Assembly: GCF_000002075.1 (NCBI RefSeq)
Contig: NW_004797409.1
Span: 381,662 to 445,661, forward strand
Direction of reading: 5' to 3'
Origin: Aplysia californica
Taxonomy: Eukaryota; Mollusca; Gastropoda; Aplysiida; Aplysiidae
Length of the DNA: 64,000 bases
Shown here: positions 51,386-61,548 of the stretch, one piece after another
How the letters are laid out: every line of letters begins with the position of its first letter
Position numbering within the stretch: the first letter of the stretch is position 1
Translations under genes and position numbers: made by a program
Notes under the pieces: generated by a model
The model's input: the letters and a program-made list of their open reading frames with translations, nothing else
What the model was told of the DNA's origin: nothing
The model's database searches: none

Positions 51386-52630
51386 TCAATGACGCAAACT
51401 TTTGAATTTATTGTCATCAAAAAGCTTCAAAGGTTTAATGGTACCATTCTCCATCAAGAATAAATCATGGTTCGATCGCCTCAGGTATGCAGCAGCCTTA
51501 CCAAAAACACTGTAGGTCAGTAAGAGGATATCACACTTACTCAAAACATGCTGATCGGCGATGACTTTCTCAAAGCCTGCGCATGTGTCAGGGGGGCCAC
51601 TGTCAGTCGTGTTTTCTCTCTTGGAACGATCCTTCCATTTATCAATGTGAATAATCTTCCCTTCAATATTGAGAGAGACATTTGGATACATACTTATGAC
51701 TTTGTCCCGAAAGCCCTGCCAGTCGCTGGCGACAAAGAGTCTGTATCTGTCTGGGTTCGAGTACCTCTCCAAATATTTCCACAAGGGTTTGATGGTTGAC
51801 AGAGTATTGCGTATATCGCCATCTGTTGGGATTGTGGGATTGCGGCCAAACCTGATATGAGCACACACCAGTTTGTGTTTCTTAGTTGGCCAGGCATTAT
51901 TGAGAGCTGTGCTATATTTCCTAACCACTCTTTTGTTCATCTTAAATATGGTCTGCCACAAGTCTGCAAACAAGATTGGCCTTGGTCTACCTTTCACCTT
52001 CTGTTTAAAAATACTTCGATAAAGTGGATTTGCCTTCAGATTATAAAAGTAATCATAGTTAGTTGTGAGATACACAACGTCCTGAGGATAAATCTCATTG
52101 AAATTAATGACTTTCATCGACTCTCGGAACTTCCTGTCATTCAACGCGTACAAATGAGTACTGGACAAGCCGTGGAGCTCTGTAGAGTTGACCCTCCAGT
52201 TGAGTATCCGATGGTGGTACAGCTTGTACAGGGGGCAAGGGCCGTCCATCTCCACCTTGAAGGTCCTGTTGGTCACCAGAGAGAGCAGGTAGGCGGAGAA
52301 GATACCGTGTTGTCTGTCTCCCCAGCCAGCACAGGTCAGGTTGCTGTGACACAGATACACAATGTAGCGTTCTCCGTTCCAGTCTGTCCTCTCGCGCTGC
52401 GGGTTGTTGTAGATCTGCATGGCTAAGGGAACGATGGCCTTGCGCTGTTTGTGAACCTTTTCATGACTGGGCCACATGTTCTCTTTCAGCAAACTTTTGT
52501 GCTTCCCTTTGGTGTGTTGCTGCTGTTGTTGCTGCTGCTGCTGTTGCTGCCTGGCTTTCTTTTTCTCAATGTGGAAAGCGATGTCGATATCGTTGAGCAC
52601 TGGTGGTCCTCGCTCAACAACTTGAACAGC
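51386..52630 (-). CDS. fucosyltransferase-like gene, last exon (catalytic domain)
   Basis: Opens after a CCCCTCAG acceptor with AVQVVERGPPVLNDIDIAF and runs 414 codons to TGA at 51386-51388. It encodes the rest of the stem, with the glutamine tract, and the whole transferase domain. No break seen. Confidence 0.88.
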   Translation of the reverse strand, partial: AVQVVERGPPVLNDIDIAFHIEKKKARQQQQQQQQQQQHTKGKHKSLLKENMWPSHEKVHKQRKAIVPLAMQIYNNPQRERTDWNGERYIVYLCHSNLTCAGWGDRQHGIFSAYLLSLVTNRTFKVEMDGPCPLYKLYHHRILNWRVNSTELHGLSSTHLYALNDRKFRESMKVINFNEIYPQDVVYLTTNYDYFYNLKANPLYRSIFKQKVKGRPRPILFADLWQTIFKMNKRVVRKYSTALNNAWPTKKHKLVCAHIRFGRNPTIPTDGDIRNTLSTIKPLWKYLERYSNPDRYRLFVASDWQGFRDKVISMYPNVSLNIEGKIIHIDKWKDRSKRENTTDSGPPDTCAGFEKVIADQHVLSKCDILLLTYSVFGKAAAYLRRSNHDLFLMENGTIKPLKLFDDNKFKSLRH

Positions 52631-52757
52631 CTGAGGGGAAACAAATGACCAGAAATAACGAAATTAAACCTCCATCAAAAGAAGGTAATAACTGATCATT
52701 TAACCTCGTGCTGGCATCCGTATATATGTGTTTAAAAAAATATAAAAAATTTAAATA

Positions 52758-52791
<34 letters not shown>

Positions 52792-55700
52792 TTTTATTTA
52801 TTTATTTTTTTAAAAACAGATATGGTATACTATTACTGAACTACATAAACAGAATCAACCCCGTTTGGGAACCCCATTGCAGACACTGTGACTACCACGA
52901 GGAGACCGTTGAACATCTTCTCCTTCACTGCCCAAACCTGGCAGTTCTTCAACGCAGGCTCCTACACACACCTACAGACTTACAAAGCCTGCTCTACTCT
53001 GGCGTTGACCAGATGACAAGGACATGTGGTTACTTGCTCGCAGCTAAAGGGATTTGAAAACAACAACATTACTGAACTAATGACTTCATGCCAGAAGGGG
53101 GCTCCAGAGGCAGAGTGAGCAGGGAGTTCAGACTCAAAAATGACATCAAGTAAGTGTCAATGACACAGGGTTCAGATGGGAGGTCACTGGGGTGTGCCCA
53201 TGAGCAAGGCACGATAACCCTAGCTAGAAAAAAAAAGGTGCAGAACAGCTGCGATCAGCAGTCGCATGTTTGTAAAATTGTTCCACACTGGTGTGATACT
53301 GTGTGTTTGCTTCTTTGTATGTATTTGTGTACCTCATTATGTTTTTATATTTGTATGCGTACCATTGTAACCTTCTTTTCCCAGCGTGGATCAATAGAGG
53401 GTAATTTCTAGAACAAGATTACCACATGGTACTAGGTACTGTTTAGACGAGAGAAAAGTGAAAAAAAAAAGGCAGATGAGGGGAAAAACATATCAAGTAA
53501 GAAACCTTGGAGCAGGGTTTCCAAAAACTAGCAGCCCGCGGGTCAACTGAGGCCCATAGGATGATATTTTGCAACCCCTTCTAGACATCAAAGTTTTTAA
53601 TGTTCGAGCAGCCTTCCCTTGTGCCAAATGTGGCTTGCTATGTAAGAGGAAGCGCCGCCAGATCCCTCACAGTTAGGAGTACGTAAGAGGAGCCAAAATT
53701 CTGAACAGCTTTTCATGTTTTCAACTGCTAGACTATTATATAGACTGAAAAGATTAGATCAGTTGTACTTTCCTTATCTTAATATATAAAAACAGGTAGC
53801 TTTTTTTCTGGTAGAACTGCTTGACGCGGCCCGGGCTCTTACAGACCATATCCCCAGCAGCCCCTGGTTAATTTGAGTTTGAGTCCTTTTGTTTTAGTAG
53901 AGGGTTTACAACGCTCGCATCTGCATAAAGTCATATGAACGCCAAGGGGTGGATGTCAACAGATTATATATTATATTATAGGGTAGAGGGTTTTTCTGCG
54001 CTTGCAACGGGATGTCAACAGAGAAGTCCTTACAGGGAATCAGACTTACTCTGCTCACCTCTCTAGCCTCAACAGCACAAAGTCTGCTTCGATTATCAAG
54101 GCACCCCGGAAATAGCAGTTCAAAAGAAAGTGACAAATATACAAAAGAAGTAGAGGAAAAATGACGATAGTAAGTATGAGGAAAGAAAAAGCAGCAGTTC
54201 CCCATGTTGTTCCAGCACAGTATGAGCATGACATTGATAAATCAGTCTATTTACAATTCTACTGTGCATAAAAAACATGTTAATATCCCCCTTTTGGGAA
54301 TGGCCTAAAGACACTTCAGTCAGTAGCACTGCCCTGGAGGGTGTCCCAAGCCTTTGACTGAATATGTGTATAGCAAGCCCATACAATATTACTTCCCCAT
54401 TACATCTGTCAGGTTATAATAATAATATAATAAATAGCATTTATATACAGCAGCTCAACAGCAACCTAAATCATACTAAATGCACTGTACAATCTATGCT
54501 ATGACAAAAAAATTCAACAAACATAAAGCAGAAATGTCTACCCCTTGAAAGAGTTGTGTTGAACACAGCAGAAATGTCTACCCCTGAAAGAGTTGTGTTG
54601 AACACAGCAGAAATGTCTACCCCTGAAAGAGCTGCGTTGAACACAGGAGAAATGTCTACCCCTGAAAGAGTTCTGTTGAACACAGCAGAAATGTCTACCC
54701 CCTGAAAGAGCTGTGTTGAACACAGCAGAAATGTCTACCCCCTGAAAGAGCTGTGTTGAACACAGGAGAAATGTCTACCCCTGAAAGAGCTGTGTTGAAC
54801 ACAGCAGAAATGTCTACCCCTGAAAGAGCTGTGTTGAACAACTCAAACAAACACTTCCCTCCACCAAAACTCAATCAGTGTGACATCAACATGACAACAA
54901 AACAGTCGTTACAACATCAGGGCCAAAGTACAGTCAAACCTGTCCAAGACAACCACCTTTCATCAAGGACAAAACTGATACTCTTATACTGGTGGTCCCC
55001 TTGGGCTGTGTCATCTCAACTCTTCATGGCAAAATGCAACGATATCAGCGTTGTTCCGGTATGACCGCTTCAGCCACAACAACACCCACAGCCTCGTTAC
55101 ACATTTTGACATGTTTCTACCCACAGCCTCGTTACACATTTTGACATGTTTTCTTTCATTATCTCGAGAATCCGAACTTTTAAGCCAAGGGAATTTAATG
55201 CAATAAAACCACGGAAGCGTCCTGTTCAACTTTCGTTTTTGGTGAATTATACAGCCTGAGCTTTGATTGATTTTCTGTATTTACAAGTCGGTGACCCAAT
55301 TTTTCTACCAGCTGATTCGACAACAGAAATCGGCGTACAGAAAAGTGGGAAAACGAGGAATAACATCAAGAGACTAGTCCAGGATAGAGAAAGGCGGAAA
55401 GTGTTTGTGCATGGCCAATACGCTGGTGCAGGGTGAGAAAGGCAATGATGACGATGATTAAAGTCTCAGCGACCAGGACCGTCTGGTGATTTGATGCATG
55501 AAAGGGTTCGTATCCCTTCAGAAAAGGCTAGGGAAATGTGTTTGTTGCATGAAATTCACTGAAAGTGAGGAAAGTGGTCCTTTGTAAAGGTGTTTGTCTT
55601 GAACAGGTAGTGATAAGAGCAGGTTCGACTGCTTCAGAAACCCAAGACAAGCCTAAACAAAAAAATAAAAATAAAAAATAACACAAGACTGTAAAGTAAG

Positions 55701-56790
55701 CGAACTATTAAAATTGTCAAACAGTCCATGCTATAAAAAAAAAAATATCAGAGAGTGTTTTTGATTTGTTCAGTTGGACAAAGTGTACAGACACTCGAAC
55801 CTTATTAATTAAAAGGAGAAAAATATGTTACCATTAACACACTCATAACTGTAAGAAAAGAAAGCACTGAAGAAAAGAACTAAAAATTCCTTTTATGCAC
55901 TGCAAGTGTCTCCCAATTACAAGCCCTTAAGAAGGCCAAGGGAAACAAACTCTATTATATTCTATCATTTACCGATAAATGAGTAGCATCCCTTCTTTGT
56001 TATACAATCTTTCACAAAAGGAATGCAAGATGGCCATACATTCTACTTCGTTTTCTTTTTTAACAGTTGAGTGAGTCATTGCTCATTAAAAAGCTCAAAA
56101 ATGATTGATACCAAACCAAAAAGACATGAAAAAAAAAAGTTCCTTTTTTTTCACCAAAAGTGAAATTCCAAGAAAAAGGAAAACTGTTTCATGATGCCAT
56201 TTTCAATTTCCCCTTTGTAATCTTCATACTCTTCAAAATGACCATTACTTGGGGAAACTAAAAAAGGAAGACTAATTTAATTGATGAAATTAAAAATTAA
56301 TCCAAACCAATCTTTTCTTTTTTTTGGGCCCAAACTACATAATAAAAGCTGGGAAAATGGCTACATAATTTTCCTATAATTAAATTGGGCAAAATAATAA
56401 TGATGATCATGATAATACTACTACTACTAATAATAATAATAAGTAGAATTCTAAAGTGGCCACTCCCTAACAGTACAGAACCCAAGGCACTTTATATCAA
56501 TACTGACACTGTGGTCATTCATGCAACATCCAAGCTCATGGGCACAATAGGCACAATTTATCAAGTTTTGTTTTCACCTGAGATGGATTCTGTTCTGAGC
56601 CATGGTGGTAGGCCAGCAATGCCCCCCCTCTGTCATCTCCAATGACTCTGCCAGCCAGTTTCATGTGGCCATTTTCCCTCATGACATCGAAGGGTGAGCG
56701 TGGAGAGTCGAAGTGAATGTAGTAGAAGCTCACCAGCACTGAGCTCAGGCAGAGCACCAAGATGGCAGCTAACACAACTGATGGCCGCGC
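51386..56790 (-). CDS. fucosyltransferase-like type II membrane protein, 5' exon missing
   Basis: Two exons (56578-56790 and 51386-52630), joined in phase 0 across a 3.9-kb intron, give 485 residues; the start codon lies in an unfound upstream exon. Order: short cytosolic side, membrane anchor VVLAAILVLCLSSVLVSFYY, a stem with a run of about 12 glutamines, then a luminal catalytic domain. Motifs CAGWGDRQHGIFSAYLLSLV, GPCPLYKLY, CAHIRFGRNP, LFVASDWQGF, and CDILLLTYSVFGKAAAYLRR match the general pattern of GDP-fucose-dependent transferases (GDR..GI, H-R motif, SD, sorting of S-F-AA-R). Several N-glycosylation sites (NLT, NRT, NST, NVS, NTT). It probably acts in the Golgi; donor and acceptor are inferred. 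A transferase of another specificity is possible. Confidence 0.8.
52505..52550 (-). repeat. CAG repeat coding for polyglutamine
   Basis: About 12 CAG/CAA codons inside the stem region of the fucosyltransferase-like gene; the mixture of CAG and CAA would limit slippage. Confidence 0.8.
52745..52800. repeat. (AT)n / poly-T tract
   Basis: (TA)n passing into a run of more than 20 T, in the intron of the fucosyltransferase-like gene. Confidence 0.9.
52826..53062 (+). mobile_element. LINE C-terminal fragment
   Basis: Encodes LLNYINRINPVWEPHC then HCDYHEETVEHLLLHCPNLA and VLQRRLL, the cysteine/histidine-rich end of a LINE reverse-transcriptase protein (C..C...ETVEH-LL-CP). The frame is open to a stop at about 53057. 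It lacks the tail of the 35.6-kb LINE, so it is a different family. In an intron, antisense to the gene. Confidence 0.8.
53513..53886 (+). mobile_element. probable hAT MITE
   Basis: Begins CAGGGTTTCCAAAAACTAGC and continues AGCCCGCGGGTCAACTGAGG, the style of hAT (Charlie-like) ends. The right side 'aatttgagtttgagtcct' is a decayed complement. No clear 8-bp duplication. Confidence 0.45.
53893..54172 (-). mobile_element. SINE family S1, variant b (reverse), with an inner duplication
   Basis: Reverse copy of the variant at 8965-9190: 'ttacaacgctcgcatctgca', 'agtcatatgaacgccaaggg', 'ctctgctcacctctctagcc', 'ttcgattatcaaggcacccc'. The words 'gtagagggtttt' and 'ggatgtcaaca' occur twice, showing a duplication of about 60 bases at the tail end. 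Confidence 0.7.
54290..54370 (+). repeat. low-copy repeat shared with 24590-24680
   Basis: 'aatggcctaaagacacttca' and 'cagtagcactgccctggagg' match 24590-24660. Nature unknown; perhaps a SINE fragment. Confidence 0.5.
54415..54505 (-). mobile_element. T2 SINE 3' end fragment (reverse)
   Basis: 'aataaatagcatttatatac' then 'gcactgtacaatctatgct' match the reversed T2 3' region. It lies directly before the 39-bp minisatellite. Confidence 0.5.
54528..54840 (+). repeat. 39-bp minisatellite, 8 units
   Basis: Unit GCAGAAATGTCTACCCCTGA then AAGAGTTGTGTTGAACACA, eight copies at roughly 90-97 percent identity, with one-base C or T length variants. 39 is a multiple of three, so open frames run through it (for example AEMSTPERAVLNT), but no start context, splice sites or flanking coding region supports a protein. 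Confidence 0.95.
54931..55631 (+). mobile_element. pogo-like MITE (family M4), 701 bp
   Basis: Left end after TA: CAGTCAAACCTGTCCAAGAC then AACCACC. Right end reversed: CAGTCGAACCTGCTCTTATC. The right TA is lost. It contains the tandem duplication at 55086-55155. Confidence 0.7.
55086..55155 (+). repeat. tandem duplication, 2 x about 36 bp
   Basis: 'cccacagcctcgttacacat' then 'tttgacatgtttct' twice in direct succession. Confidence 0.85.
55640..56570. other. intron of the fucosyltransferase-like gene, nothing recognised
   Basis: AT-rich, with a short (TAA/CTA)n run near 56395-56440. Confidence 0.5.
56578..56790 (-). CDS. fucosyltransferase-like gene, membrane-anchor exon
   Basis: 213 bases, 71 codons, phase 0 on both sides (acceptor TGCTCCCCACAG, donor CAG|GTGAAA). 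Starts ARPSVVLAAILVLCLSSVLV and ends HHGSEQNPSQ. The hydrophobic run of about 21 residues near the N terminus followed by a hydrophilic stem is the type II Golgi-enzyme pattern. ATG codons upstream of the acceptor are intronic if the acceptor is used; the real first exon was not identified. Confidence 0.78.
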
Positions 56791-56963
56791 CTGTGGGGAG
56801 CAGAGATGAATCCGGTTATAATATGCATTCATTCAAGTCCATTGGAAATTGTAAAGCAATTGGCTTTACAATGCCATGTATGTCACAATGGAAAGTGAAA
56901 TCTTAAGACCACTAGTCTTGACTGCACGTTTTTTTCCTACATCCCACAATGCCATTGACTTAA

Positions 56964-57522
56964 CCCCCTCTTTGCCTTATGACGTGCCTGGTACATCATG
57001 AAAATAAATAATTTTTTGCGCTGTGCCGAATCACGTACTTCACGGAAGTTGGCAAAATTTGCCGCTCGTGGTTGCCTGTGTGACGTTACATGTACGTCAC
57101 GCATATAACCTGGCTCTAATTCTTCTGTATGGAGTTTAAGCCACAAGCAATGTGTACATCATTTTCAGGAAATATATCGCTACCAAACTTGCTGGTATTC
57201 TTTACTGCTAGGCTTGCAATCGATCGATAAACATAGATCTAGGCTTGCAGGTGGCCGCATGTTTTCGTAATATGTAAACATCGAAATGACTTTCAAAACT
57301 TAGATTTGTAGGTTATTTTAAATTATGAGTAAAATGAGAAGAAATGGGGTATAAGAAAAGTGACACAATCGAAAACCCGGTGTCCAAAATATGTCATGAG
57401 TGCTAGACCGAGACAGCGCAACCATTAACAATGAGACATTAAATTATACTGCTGTCCTGAGTAACGAGCTCAACTGAAAATCAGTGCTGACAGTAGGAAC
57501 ATATCCCCTGGCAATGAAAGGG
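56964..57522. mobile_element. piggyBac-like MITE at a TTAA site
   Basis: TTAA at 56960-56963, then CCCCCTCTTTGCC; the right end GGCAATGAAAGGG is followed by TAAA (a one-base change from TTAA). Reversed, the right end reads CCCTTTCATTGCC, matching the left. About 560 bp, no coding. It contains 'gtgacgttacatgtacgtca', an inverted pair of CRE-like half sites. Confidence 0.6.
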
Positions 57523-57529
57523 TAAAACA

Positions 57530-58900
57530 AACCAAAAAAATTAAGCTTCGTTGCTATTATATAAATCACCCAGTGTCACTCCATTCACAAAGCTGACCAT
57601 GCTATTTTCTATGTCATGTATCTATAGTTACAGGTATTGCTCCGTTAGAATACGGTTTGGGCTAATTCTTTTAACACAGATCACAGCTCACGGCAATCAT
57701 TCTGAAATCCTGAAACTGCTTGTTGACTAGAGTATCAGCGTCCATTGGTATTTTCCATTATTTCAGGTCCACAATTAGGCCTACTGATTTTTACACCCTT
57801 GTTGATAATTCTCATATTTTCTCCATTATTACTTTTGTATCTTTCTTGTTCTGGGTTTGATCGAAGTGCGTTTCTGCTTTGATGTTGGACAACAAGCATT
57901 GACGGTAGGTGTGCTGTCTTTGAAAGCTATTTTCTTCAATCAAAGTGAGAACTGGTAAATAAATAACACTTACAGTACTGAAAGCTCATAGTGAAAAACT
58001 CTCAAGCACCACACCAAGAACACCGAAGCCGTGGTAGAATTTTAAAATTTTAAAAATAACCCTGGCAGCCTAAGAAACATGCTTTAAAAATTCATAGAAG
58101 TTCATTAACCATTCAGCTATTGTATAGAGTGGCATCCTTTGGTATTTACTTCAGAGCAGTGCTTCTGTTCGTCATTTAATCATCATAATGTTCAGTGTGC
58201 CTGGGTGCATTGGCGACTAAAGTCGCTAGCAGTAGTGAGCGCATACTTTGCCCTGGCGACTACAGTCACCGAGGGTACGGTACAGTAAGTGTCAAGTCAA
58301 GGTTTGATTGAGTTGACAACAGCTGTGTGTTACAACAACAAAATCTCTGGATCACAACAGAATCACCCCCGCTTACACACGTGAGATATGTAGCACAGTA
58401 GCCTAAAATCCTAAAAAGAGAAATAAAACTCAATTGTGTCATGATCTAATCTAAAGTAGAGACTGAAGATTATTGCAATATTATACATTATAGAATACAT
58501 GACATGTAAATTAAAGTTAAGTTAAAGCCAAAGACAGGGCACTGTTAATTTAATTTGCTTCTTATTTCCACACATTAGTCATTAAACTTTAAAATCGTAC
58601 ATCAATAGAGCTTTTATATATTTGAATGCTTTCTGTAGACTGTAGGAAATCTCTACATTTTGATCCTTCAGATAAGTGGATTCATGAATTTATTATCATT
58701 AATAACAGTGATATTATATGTATATATATATATACGCCTTTTTATAGTAAAAAGAATCTGGTTAATTTGCACTATAATTAACATAATTTTATCAGTGATA
58801 CGTTTTTTTTATAGTAAAAAGAAATTGGTTGATTTGCATATAATACATAATTTTATCACAATGATTGTTATCTTTTATACATTGCTCATTGTTACATTTT
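57530..58900. other. no gene recognised
   Basis: AT-rich. The first exon of the minus-strand fucosyltransferase-like gene could lie here or beyond, but no candidate could be supported. Confidence 0.35.
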
Positions 58901-59045
58901 TTCTCAAGGCCACCTCTATTCTCACCCGGAGTGAGAGGTCGAGCCTTTTCGCTATTCTCACACGGTGTGCGTTCACTGTGATACTAGTTTAAACAAATGT
59001 TCCAGCGCTCTTGTGTTGAAAGCATGCAATTTTGTTTGCTAGCAG

Positions 59046-59180
59046 TGAGTGAGAGAGCGAGAGAGAGAGAGAGAGAGAGAGAAAGGAGTAGCGAGATGGA
59101 GTGAGAGAGAGGAGTAGCGAGACGGAGTGGGGGTGGAGGGAGAAAGAGATAGATAGGGAGAAAGAGAGAGAGAGAGAAGG
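59046..59180. repeat. (GA)n tract
   Basis: GAGA-rich with 'gagtagcgagatggagt' duplicated at about 59085 and 59112. Confidence 0.9.
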
Positions 59181-59217
59181 AAGAGCGAGATCTGAACTTA
59201 CGGGCAAAACAAAATGT

Positions 59218-59668
59218 GGCACAACTTTGTAGAATCATGCAATTGTCAATTTCTGTGAATATGAAGTTACTGTTATAGGTACACCCTTAAAGTCAGTTAA
59301 TTTGTCTTGCTTTGGGTGATAAAAATATAAATTTATTTTGAATAGAAGTCGAGATATTTGTGATTGAAGGAGGGGAGGGTTGCCTGGTTTCAGAGGTAAA
59401 ATTAATAAGAAAACGGACGCCAAAGTTTGATAACTTCTTCAATAGCTTGAGAGTCCCGCGAAACTGAAAATTTACATTTTTCGTGCCTGCAATCAACGTT
59501 TTTCAGTAAAATCCATACATAAATGTTTTTTTTAAAATAGACATTATAAAAGGCTTTGAACCAAAAAAAGAAAATTAGAAAAAAATTCCCCAACGGCCAG
59601 AAAAATGGAGATTTCTTTGATTTCATTATTTTGACGAGCCCCTGATTTCACCACGACGCCTCACATAT
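59218..59668 (+). mobile_element. MITE family M1, copy 4
   Basis: Shares 'agaagtcgagatatttgtga', 'cagaggtaaaattaataaga', 'atcaacgtttttcagtaaaa' and the right end 'ttattttgacgagcccctga' then 'ttcaccacgacgcctcacat'. The left end is decayed. Confidence 0.7.
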
Positions 59669-60019
59669 GGTGACCAGCATAGTTCGGCTCGATTCGAAAA
59701 ATTAAATAGTCGTAGCATCTTTGTAGACGACCAAATTAGTATACCTTTTTTGTGCTATAACATCATTTTTTTCTTTGTTTTTATCAATTTGATCATTCAC
59801 ACAGATACAGTATTCAGAAATTAGGAAAAACAGGTCTTGTTTCATACCAGATGAGAATAGCCAACGGCCAACGCTGGCAAGTTTCACGCGGGGTGAGAGG
59901 ACAATTGTATTTTTATTCTCACCCGGGGTGAAAATAGCAACTTCCTTTTTCTCAACATTTCCTTTGTTTTGATAAATAATTTAAAGTTAAAGGCCTCTCT
60001 AGGGCCAGGAATAACAGAG

Positions 60020-60800
60020 TTATAATCACATGAAGCTACAGCGAGCACCTAGCACCCCTCTGTGATTGGCCCAAATATATACGACGTATTTCCGCCATCT
60101 ATTTTTGTCGTCTTCCAGGGCTTCCCTCACCAGTTGACTAAATCTCACTGTGGTGGGCCCACGTCATGGGCAATGTCACTAGGGTTCATCGCCGACTGCT
60201 TGGGCTGCGCATGCGCGCGCTTGTGTGTACAACTTTGAGGAGAAGAAATTTATGGAACGAGAATTGCTAAGATTGTTTATATGAAAGACAAATTAATACC
60301 AAAAAAAACCCAAACACGGCGAGATCAAGTCAACCTCAGTATCTATCCAGCTCTAACTGAAAAAGACCAATCAAAATGCATGGTGCCTCTAGACCAAGTA
60401 AAAACATTTGGGGGGTAACAGGGGGGGCATGCCCCCTGTTTTATCCCAAATTTATTTTGCAGTTACATTTTCTTGAAAATAATTGACTTGCAACAGTTTT
60501 AGTGGCTATATATGTGTGATCTGCAGCAAATAATATGCAGTGTGACCCCCCAAACCAGTGCATCTGTGTGCGGGAGTTCGTCTCCGAATAGATCTAGTTC
60601 CTGGGTGTTCGCCGAAGACGTCTCCCAATATATATATCTTTTCTGCTCAAATCAATAGTTACTGGCGAGGGAAACCCAAAAGTCTAGGGGGAAACCCTGG
60701 AAGATGACAAAAATAGATGGCGGAAATACATGATCTATATTTGGGCCAATCACAGAGGTATGCTAGGTGCTCGCTGTACAGTAGCTTCATCGTGTTATAA
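60020..60800. mobile_element. long-TIR element, 781 bp
   Basis: About 105-bp inverted repeats at 60020-60125 and 60690-60800, bordered by TTATAA on both sides. Shared words include AGCGAGCACCTAGCA, CTCTGTGATTGGCCCAAATA and CCGCCATCTATTTTTGTC. The interior holds GCGCATGCGCGCG (NRF1-type) near 60204 and no transposase. Superfamily not assigned. Confidence 0.75.
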
Positions 60801-60957
60801 TCTACAACTAGAGGTCTAGGCCTACTACAAGTCCTGTTGACGAGTTCAAGTTCAATCTAAATTTACAGGACATGAGAACAAATTGTGTGGGTTTTTTTAG
60901 TAATACTTTTATAAATGGCACTTGCAACACAAAAAGGTTAGATCTATATATATATAG

Positions 60958-61082
60958 ATCTAGATTCCAGATCTCAGCGCCGAAGATTAAAGGTGTTACA
61001 AGAGAGTAACAAACATTAAAAAAGGAGGAGAGATAAAGACAATAGTTGTTTAATAGAGGAAAGAAGGAGCAAACCACCGACC
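60958..61082 (-). mobile_element. SINE family S1 (reverse)
   Basis: 'gcgccgaagattaaaggtgt', 'tacaagagagtaacaaacat', 'aggagagataaagacaatag' and 'aggaaagaaggagcaaacca' are the exact reverse order of the S1 body and head. Confidence 0.75.
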
Positions 61083-61210
61083 CACAAGAGTTAAAAATTC
61101 AAAATTTCCATTTGAAAGAGGCATGCAGGCAGGCTGGCCCAACGTTGGCATTCAACTGCTATTAAAGACAAAGTTAAAGCTTTTTAAAAGTAGCCTAGAT
61201 GGCGATTTTG

Positions 61211-61548
61211 TAGTTTCGTTCGTTAAAGTCAAAAGTAGGGGGGTTTCAAGCCTAATAAAAATATGGAGGGGGGGGGGGGGGGGGTGAATGTTATCCTAAT
61301 TTAATGTTTTGCCAGTTAGGTTGCATCCCTGCTCTTTATGTAGCCTATTTCAAATTGGGGTGTGTGTGTGTGTGTGTGTTTATGTGTGTGTGTGTGTGTG
61401 TGAATGTTATCCTAATTTGATGTTTTGCAGTTAGGTTGCATCCCTGCTCTTTGTGTAGCCTAATTCAAATAGTATTTGGTCATCAAGACTTCTGGGTTTC
61501 TTCTCTGGATGTAAACAAATGGATTGTGGACTTTAACGAACGAAACTA
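61211..61548. repeat. 20-bp inverted repeat enclosing a tandem duplication
   Basis: TAGTTTCGTTCGTTAAAGTC at 61211-61230 recurs exactly inverted at 61529-61548. Between them lie a poly-G run, a (GT)n tract and two copies of 'tgaatgttatcctaattt' through 'gcatccctgctctttatgta' (about 61286-61360 and 61402-61475). It could be a MITE, though target duplication is not evident. Confidence 0.7.

Larger units (their letters stand above)
58905..59945. repeat. segment bordered by TTCTCACCC/GGGTGAGA motifs
   Basis: Left: 'tattctcacccggagtgaga' and 'ctattctcacacggtgtg'. Right: 'gcggggtgagaggacaattg' and 'ttattctcacccggggtgaa'. The motif is a short palindrome repeated at both ends about 1 kb apart, perhaps the ends of a transposon, with an M1 MITE and a GA tract between. 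Confidence 0.4.

Noticed and set aside
51857-52426. 189-residue plus-strand frame
   Set aside because: Antisense shadow of the fucosyltransferase-like catalytic exon, whose motifs are clear on the minus strand.
54528-54840. CRISPR-like array
   Set aside because: Units are contiguous with no variable spacers, and the genome is eukaryotic.
54471-55064. Repetitive frames with STPERAVLNT-type units
   Set aside because: The 39-bp unit length keeps frames open by arithmetic; indel variants between units and lack of exon signals argue against a protein.
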